Part shown: positions 59,566 to 64,000 of the stretch, piece by piece
How positions within the stretch are numbered: the first letter of the stretch is position 1
Layout of the letters: each line of letters starts with the position of its first letter
Source of the DNA: Pseudomonas sp.
GTDB taxonomy: Bacteria; Pseudomonadota; Gammaproteobacteria; Pseudomonadales; Pseudomonadaceae
Direction: 5' to 3'
Assembly (NCBI RefSeq): GCF_030150285.1
Contig: NZ_JASLGE010000039.1
Location: forward strand, 1-64,000
DNA: 64,000 nucleotides
Notes under the pieces: model-generated
Told to the model about the DNA's origin: nothing
What the model saw: only the letters and a program-made list of their open reading frames with translations
The model's database searches: none
Made by a program: the position numbers and the translations under genes

Positions 59566-60189
59566 ATGTCCGTCGTTCGAAGCAAGATCTGCGGTATTAC
59601 CCGCATAGAGGACGCGTTGGCCGCGGTTGCCGCCGGGGCTGACGCCATTGGGTTTGTGTTCTACGCCAAAAGCCCGCGCGCAGTAAGCGCCGGGCAGGCG
59701 CGAGCAATCATTGCGGCTTTGCCGCCGTTCGTCACCACGGTGGGGTTGTTCGTCAACGCCAGTGCGTGCGAGCTTAATGAAACCCTGGATGCCGTGCCGC
59801 TGGATTTGCTGCAATTTCATGGCGATGAAACCGCCGAGCAGTGCGAAGGGTTTCATCGGCCGTATATCAAGGCGCTGCGCGTGAAAGCGGGCGATGACAT
59901 CGCGGCGGCTTGCGCGGCGTATAAAAGTGCCAGCGGTATTTTGCTGGATGCTTACGTCGAAGGCATACCCGGCGGAACGGGGCAGGCCTTTGACTGGTCA
60001 TTGATCCCGCAGGGGTTGAGCACGCCGATTATTCTGGCCGGCGGTCTCACGGTCGACAACGTGGCCGAAGCCATTGCTCGGGTCAAACCTTACGCCGTGG
60101 ATGTCAGCGGCGGCGTAGAAAAGGCCAAGGGCATCAAGGATCACGTTAAGATTCAAGCCTTTATGAAAACGGTTCGCGCAACATACTGA
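59566..60189 (+). CDS. trpF: phosphoribosylanthranilate isomerase
   Basis: 207-residue (beta/alpha)8 enzyme of tryptophan synthesis. The catalytic Cys is in SKICGITRIED (residue 8-9) and the catalytic Asp in LLDAYVEGIPGGTGQAFDW. The C-terminal phosphate-binding stretch IILAGGLTVDNVAEAI and VDVSGGVE is present. I used the ATG giving MSVVRSKICG; the 16 in-frame codons upstream are in the spacer. A possible weak hairpin (GACGGTTGGCA / TGCCACCGTC) follows the stop. Confidence 0.96.
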   Translation: MSVVRSKICGITRIEDALAAVAAGADAIGFVFYAKSPRAVSAGQARAIIAALPPFVTTVGLFVNASACELNETLDAVPLDLLQFHGDETAEQCEGFHRPYIKALRVKAGDDIAAACAAYKSASGILLDAYVEGIPGGTGQAFDWSLIPQGLSTPIILAGGLTVDNVAEAIARVKPYAVDVSGGVEKAKGIKDHVKIQAFMKTVRATY

Positions 60190-60457
60190 GGCTCAATGTG
60201 ACGGTTGGCAGTCTGCCACCGTCCATCATGACCGCTGTAAAAAGCAGTCGGGCCTGGTGGGTTGACGGGCAAAAATTAACATGGCGGCCGCTGTGCGGCG
60301 TGCTGCCAGGAAGGCTGAGGGTTGCGAAGGGGGTGGGTTTGCCGTGTGCAGACCGCGCTTGGGTCAATCATCGCCGTACATCTAATGAATTTAGCTCAAG
60401 GGCATACACGGGGCTTGAACCCACGGGTTCAGGTCGCCGGTACTGGAGAAAGAAAGC
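60190..60457. other. intergenic region and leader before accD
   Basis: This 268-bp region holds a hairpin near 60200-60224 (GACGGTTGGCA / TGCCACCGTC) after trpF, and a second small inverted repeat GAACCC/GGGTTC near 60416-60430 shortly before the accD ribosome site. No gene is supported. The second repeat could be part of an accD leader. Confidence 0.45.
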
Positions 60458-61378
60458 ATGAGCAACTGGTTGGTAGACAAGCTGATTCCTTCGATCATGC
60501 GTTCCGAGGTCAAAAAGAGCTCGGTACCTGAAGGCCTGTGGCACAAATGCCCGTCTTGCGACGCCGTGCTTTATCGTCCAGAGCTGGAAAAGACCCTGGA
60601 CGTTTGCCCCAAGTGCAATCACCACATGCGCATCGGCGCGCGCGCGCGCATCAACATCTTCCTGGACGCCGAAGGCCGTCAGGAACTGGGTGCCGAACTG
60701 GAACCGGTTGACCGCCTGAAATTCCGCGACAGCAAGAAGTACAAGGACCGTCTGGTGGCTGCGCAAAAGCAGACCGGCGAAAAAGACGCGCTGGTGTCCA
60801 TGAGCGGTACGTTGCTGGGTATGCCAGTGGTGGTGTCGGCGTTTGAATTCTCGTTCATGGGCGGCTCGATGGGCGCTATTGTCGGTGAGCGTTTTGTCCG
60901 CGCGGCCAACTATGCCCTCGAACATCGCTGCCCGATGATCTGTTTCGCGGCCTCTGGCGGTGCGCGGATGCAAGAAGCGCTGATCTCCCTGATGCAAATG
61001 GCCAAGACCTCTGCGGTGCTGGCGCGTCTGCGTGAAGAAGGCATTCCGTTTATCTCGGTACTGACTGACCCGGTGTATGGCGGCGTTTCGGCCAGCCTGG
61101 CGATGCTCGGTGACGTGATTGTGGCTGAGCCCAAAGCGCTGATCGGTTTTGCCGGCCCGCGTGTGATTGAACAGACCGTGCGTGAAAAGCTGCCGGAAGG
61201 CTTCCAGCGCAGCGAATTCCTGCTGGATCATGGTGCGATCGACTTGATCATCGCCCGCCAGGAACTGCGTCCGCGTCTGGGTAGCCTGCTGGCCCAAATG
61301 ATGGGCCTGCCAACGCCGGTGTTTATCGCAACGCCCGTAGAAGCCATCGTGGTTCCGCCGGCTCCGGCGAACCTATGA
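60458..61378 (+). CDS. accD: acetyl-CoA carboxylase carboxyltransferase subunit beta
   Basis: 306-residue subunit that moves the carboxyl group from biotin to acetyl-CoA, the first step in fatty-acid synthesis. The zinc finger has two CxxC pairs (CPSCDAVLYRPELEKTLDVCPKCNHH). The crotonase-like core shows FEFSFMGGSMGAIVGERFVRAANYALEHRCPMICFAASGGARMQEALISLMQMAKTSAVL. The ATG is preceded by GGAGAAAG. The stop overlaps the folC start (ATGA). Confidence 0.97.
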   Translation: MSNWLVDKLIPSIMRSEVKKSSVPEGLWHKCPSCDAVLYRPELEKTLDVCPKCNHHMRIGARARINIFLDAEGRQELGAELEPVDRLKFRDSKKYKDRLVAAQKQTGEKDALVSMSGTLLGMPVVVSAFEFSFMGGSMGAIVGERFVRAANYALEHRCPMICFAASGGARMQEALISLMQMAKTSAVLARLREEGIPFISVLTDPVYGGVSASLAMLGDVIVAEPKALIGFAGPRVIEQTVREKLPEGFQRSEFLLDHGAIDLIIARQELRPRLGSLLAQMMGLPTPVFIATPVEAIVVPPAPANL

Positions 61379-62682
61379 CCCAGCGCACCCTTGGCGAGTG
61401 GCTCGCCTATCTTGAACAGTTGCATCCATCTGCCATCGACATGGGGCTGGACCGCGCGCGCGAGGTAACGAACCGCATGGGCCTGCAAAAGCCTGCGCCT
61501 CGGGTGGTAACGGTTACGGGCACCAATGGCAAAGGCTCGACCTGTGCCTTTGTGGCTTCACTGCTGCGCGCACAAGGCCTGAAGGTGGGGGTTTATAGCT
61601 CGCCCCACCTGCTGCGTTACAACGAGCGGGTGCAGATCGACGGTGTCGAGGTGTCGGACGAGCGGCTCTGCGAGGCGTTCGCGGCGCTGGAAGCAGGGCG
61701 GGGCGATACGTCGCTGACGTACTTCGAAATGGGTACCCTGGCGGCATTCTGGCTGTTCGAGCATTCGGATCTGGATGCCGTGGTGCTGGAAGTGGGCCTG
61801 GGTGGGCGGCTGGATGCCGTCAATTTGGTGGATGCCGACGTGGCGCTGGTCACCAGCATTGGCGTCGACCATATCGAGTACCTGGGCAACACCCGGGAGT
61901 CGGTGGCCTTTGAGAAGGCGGGCATCTTTCGTGCGGGTAAACCCGCGTTGTGCGGCGACACGAACCCGCCGCAGCCCCTGCTGGAGAAAGCGCGAGAACT
62001 GGGCTGCCCACTGTTTGTGCGCGGTCGCGAATTCGACCTCACGGTCACCGAGCAGAGCTGGCAATGGCAAGGGCGCAACGCGCTCGGGCAGGCGATTGCT
62101 TTGCACGACCTGCCGCTGCTGGATTTGCCGATGGAAAACGCCGCCTTGGCGCTGCAGGCGTATGCCGTGATGGATTTGCCCTGGCAGCCGGAGCGCATCA
62201 TCGATGCATTGCGGGCGGCACACGTGACCGGTCGTCTGGACCGTCGCGTGATTCATTGGCAGGGCAAACCGCTGAACCTGATGCTGGATGTGGGCCACAA
62301 CCCCCATGCGGCCGAGTACCTGGCCGAGCGGTTGCAGCAGCGCCCGGTGGCGGGCAAGCGCCTGGCGGTGTTTGGCCTGCTGGCCGACAAGGACCTCAAT
62401 GGCGTAGTGTCGGCCCTGGCCCCGCTGGTTGAGCATTGGGCGGTAACGCCGCTGGCCACCGGGCGCACGCGTTCGGCGGCCGATATTCAGGCGCAGTTGC
62501 AGGCGCTGGGAGCATCGGTTTCGGTTTACGGGAGCGTGGCGGCAGCGCTTGAGGCGCAGTGTGAACAGGCGCGCCCTGAAGACGAAATCCTGTTGTTTGG
62601 ATCATTTTATTGTGTCGCTGAAGCGCTTGAGTGGTTGGAGCGGCATGCTGGGCAGGAGGCTGTGAATGGCTTTATTGGATAA
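61375..62682 (+). CDS. folC: bifunctional folylpolyglutamate / dihydrofolate synthase
   Basis: 435-residue ligase of the Mur family that adds glutamate to folates and makes dihydrofolate from dihydropteroate. The P-loop is VTVTGTNGKGSTCAFVASLLRAQG, followed by VGVYSSPHLLRYNERVQIDG. The Mg-binding stretch VVLEVGLGGRLDAVNLVDADVALVTSIGVDHIEYLG is intact, and so is LMLDVGHNPHAAEYLAERL. It overlaps accD by four bases and its end overlaps the SPOR gene by 17 bases, so the operon is tightly coupled. Confidence 0.97.
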   Translation: MTQRTLGEWLAYLEQLHPSAIDMGLDRAREVTNRMGLQKPAPRVVTVTGTNGKGSTCAFVASLLRAQGLKVGVYSSPHLLRYNERVQIDGVEVSDERLCEAFAALEAGRGDTSLTYFEMGTLAAFWLFEHSDLDAVVLEVGLGGRLDAVNLVDADVALVTSIGVDHIEYLGNTRESVAFEKAGIFRAGKPALCGDTNPPQPLLEKARELGCPLFVRGREFDLTVTEQSWQWQGRNALGQAIALHDLPLLDLPMENAALALQAYAVMDLPWQPERIIDALRAAHVTGRLDRRVIHWQGKPLNLMLDVGHNPHAAEYLAERLQQRPVAGKRLAVFGLLADKDLNGVVSALAPLVEHWAVTPLATGRTRSAADIQAQLQALGASVSVYGSVAAALEAQCEQARPEDEILLFGSFYCVAEALEWLERHAGQEAVNGFIG

Positions 62683-63292
62683 GGTCTACAAACAACGGAT
62701 GGTGGGTGCCCTGGTGTTGGTGGCGCTGGCTGTCATTTTCCTGCCGATGCTGTTCTCGCGTGAAGATGAACAGCGTCAGGTCATCGTGGACGCGCCAGCT
62801 GCACCGTCGATGCCCGTGATGGCACCGGTTCAGGTAGAGCCAGTGGCGGTGCCAGAACCCCAGGAGATTGCACAAGAGCCGGCCCCGGCCGAGCAGGAAG
62901 TGGTGGCGCAACCCGCCCCGGCACCTGTTGCACCGGTCGCGCCAAAACCGGTGGTAGCAGCACCCAAGCCGCCTGCCGTAACACCGGCGCAAACGGTCGC
63001 TCAGGCCCCGGCGAAACTCGACACCACGCAGAAGCGCGTCGACGCCAATGGCTTGCCGATCAGTTGGTCGATTCAACTGGTTAGCCTGTCCAATCGGGCA
63101 AGTGCCGACAATTTGCAAAAAACCTTGAGGAATCAAGGGTATAACGCTTATGTCCGTACCTCTGGAGGCATGAACCGGGTGTTTGTCGGCCCGTTGCTGG
63201 AACGTGCCGAAGCGGATCGATTGCGTGATTTGCTGGGCAAACAGCAGAATCTCAAAGGTTTTGTGGTGCGCTTTCAGCCTGAGCGTGAGTGA
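62666..63292 (+). CDS. dedD: SPOR-domain inner-membrane protein (DedD-like)
   Basis: 208-residue bitopic protein. An N-terminal membrane helix (RMVGALVLVALAVIFLPMLFS, residues 9-29) is followed by an Ala/Pro/Val-rich periplasmic linker and a SPOR domain (about residues 130-208: WSIQLVSLSNRASADNLQKTLRNQGYNAYVRTSGGMNRVFVGPLLERAEADRLRDLL). SPOR domains bind denuded septal peptidoglycan. E. coli DedD has the same layout and the same place between folC and cvpA. The start lies within folC (17-bp overlap). Confidence 0.9.
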   Translation: MALLDKVYKQRMVGALVLVALAVIFLPMLFSREDEQRQVIVDAPAAPSMPVMAPVQVEPVAVPEPQEIAQEPAPAEQEVVAQPAPAPVAPVAPKPVVAAPKPPAVTPAQTVAQAPAKLDTTQKRVDANGLPISWSIQLVSLSNRASADNLQKTLRNQGYNAYVRTSGGMNRVFVGPLLERAEADRLRDLLGKQQNLKGFVVRFQPERE

Positions 63293-63349
63293 AGCGGCAA
63301 AAAGGTTCAATCTGATGGTCAAAGCGCTGATAAATCGCCTGACTTGAGA

Positions 63350-63376
63350 GGCGGCGCTCTGCTAAAATGCGCCGCC
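63350..63376 (+). promoter_or_regulatory. hairpin with embedded -10 upstream of cvpA
   Basis: GGCGGCGC and GCGCCGCC form a perfect 8-bp stem. The loop carries TAAAAT, a good -10, with CTGACT 18 bases upstream as possible -35. The stem-loop could end the preceding transcript or mark a promoter for cvpA-purF. Confidence 0.4.
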
Positions 63377-63398
63377 TTATCTATCCGTAGGCTGAACT

Positions 63399-63956
63399 GT
63401 GCCATTTACCTGGGTTGACTGGGCGATCGCTGCAATTGTCGCCATCTCCGCTTTGATCAGCTTAAAGCGCGGCTTCGTCAAGGAAGCCCTGTCGCTGTGC
63501 ACCTGGATCATTGCCGGGGTCGTTGCCTGGATGTTCGGTGGTTCACTGTCTCAATACCTTGACGGCTATATCCAGACACCTTCCGCCCGCGTCATCGTCG
63601 GGTGCACCATCATGTTTGTCGCCACCTTGCTGGTCGGTGCCATGATCAACTTTCTTATCGGCGAACTGATTCGCGTCACCGGGCTGTCCGGGACCGACCG
63701 TTTTCTCGGCATGGCCTTTGGCGCTGCGCGTGGCGCGCTGCTGGTGGTCGTGGCCGTCGGGCTATTGAGCCTGGGGCCGGTACAGCAAGATTCGTGGTGG
63801 CAGGAGTCCAGGCTCGTGCCACATTTTCTATTGGTCGCTGACTGGTCCAAAAACCTCATTTTGGGGTGGAGCAGTCAGTGGTTGGCCAGCGGTATCAGCG
63901 TACCCGCTGATATTCCGTTCAAGGAGCATCTCTTGCCGGCGACTCAGTCCAGGTGA
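63399..63956 (+). CDS. cvpA: CvpA family membrane protein
   Basis: 185-residue inner-membrane protein with four hydrophobic segments. The CvpA pattern is visible: TWVDWAIAAIVAISALISLKRGFVKEALSLCTWIIAGVVAWMFGG and IRVTGLSGTDRFLGMAFGAARGALLVVVAVG. In E. coli it is needed for colicin V production and envelope resistance. The start is GTG at the family position. It lies directly before purF, the conserved pair. Confidence 0.95.
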   Translation: MPFTWVDWAIAAIVAISALISLKRGFVKEALSLCTWIIAGVVAWMFGGSLSQYLDGYIQTPSARVIVGCTIMFVATLLVGAMINFLIGELIRVTGLSGTDRFLGMAFGAARGALLVVVAVGLLSLGPVQQDSWWQESRLVPHFLLVADWSKNLILGWSSQWLASGISVPADIPFKEHLLPATQSR

Positions 63957-63997
63957 GTGGTGTTCAGTTCAGATCCATTAAGTAGGGGTTGCGTCGC

Positions 63998-64000
63998 ATG
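63998..64000 (+). CDS. purF: start codon of the next gene, expected purF (cut by the window edge)
   Basis: Only the ATG is visible, with AGGGG nine bases upstream. cvpA is followed by purF (amidophosphoribosyltransferase) in nearly all gammaproteobacteria, so the identity is inferred from context alone. Confidence 0.5.

Noticed and set aside
1..64000. Prophage, insertion sequence, CRISPR array or toxin-antitoxin locus
   Set aside because: No transposase, integrase, phage structural gene, regularly spaced repeats or known toxin family was seen on either strand.

Overview
The window looks like chromosomal DNA of a Pseudomonas species, probably from the P. fluorescens lineage. The reasons are a GC-rich base composition, REP/REPIN sequences of the Pseudomonas type (core TGTAGGAGCGAGCTTGCTCGC), a MuxABC-OpmB-type RND operon with two pumps, a DksA2 paralogue, and at the right end the gene order lysR / leuC-leuD-methyltransferase-leuB-asd-asd2-fimV-truA-trpF-accD-folC-SPOR-cvpA-(purF), which matches the PA3122 to PA3108 order known from P. 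aeruginosa. No tRNA, rRNA, CRISPR array, prophage or intact insertion sequence was recognised.

Layout. 1-6.4 kb: a leftward alpha-glucan cluster, transcribed glgA, malQ, a small DUF2934 gene, glgX; the trehalose genes treY and treZ that often sit between these genes in Pseudomonas are absent. 6.8-11.3 kb: a DUF411 secreted protein, an AraC regulator with an adjacent quinone-oxidoreductase-like gene, a secreted DUF4946-like protein and a serine/threonine-type permease. 11.4-15.5 kb: a complete iron cell-surface-signalling unit (ECF sigma factor, FecR, TonB-dependent receptor with STN domain). 15.5-19.2 kb: a methyltransferase, transaldolase, a DUF3313 lipoprotein and thiol peroxidase. 19.4-28.5 kb: the RND efflux operon muxA-muxB-muxC-opmB. 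28.5-33 kb: an HPP membrane protein, dksA2, and several small proteins of unknown function separated by long gene-poor stretches. 33-37.3 kb: a MATE exporter, a DHA2-type MFS exporter and a divergent LysR regulator. 37.3-48.4 kb: two bifunctional GGDEF-EAL proteins (one with an MHYT sensor, one with four PAS domains), an SDR dehydrogenase, a FecR-like gene that ends right after its membrane helix, a LysR regulator, a second STN-type TonB receptor and a pirin. 48.4-64 kb: the conserved leucine / aspartate-semialdehyde / fimV / truA-purF block.

Themes. Three parts concern iron uptake or envelope traffic (two STN-type receptors, one full and one orphan anti-sigma gene). Three exporter systems (RND, MATE, MFS) lie within 17 kb. 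The right third is core biosynthesis. Dispersed short repeats occur at gene ends (about 0.1, 6.7, 16.4, 34.5, 41.8 and 51.6 kb) and once inside the efflux operon. I found no convincing new defence or mobile system. The most unusual items are the orphan FecR-like gene with a Fur-box-like upstream site, the coupled pair of unknown genes at 32.3-33.0 kb, the DksA2 region with its long leader, and the missing treY/treZ genes.
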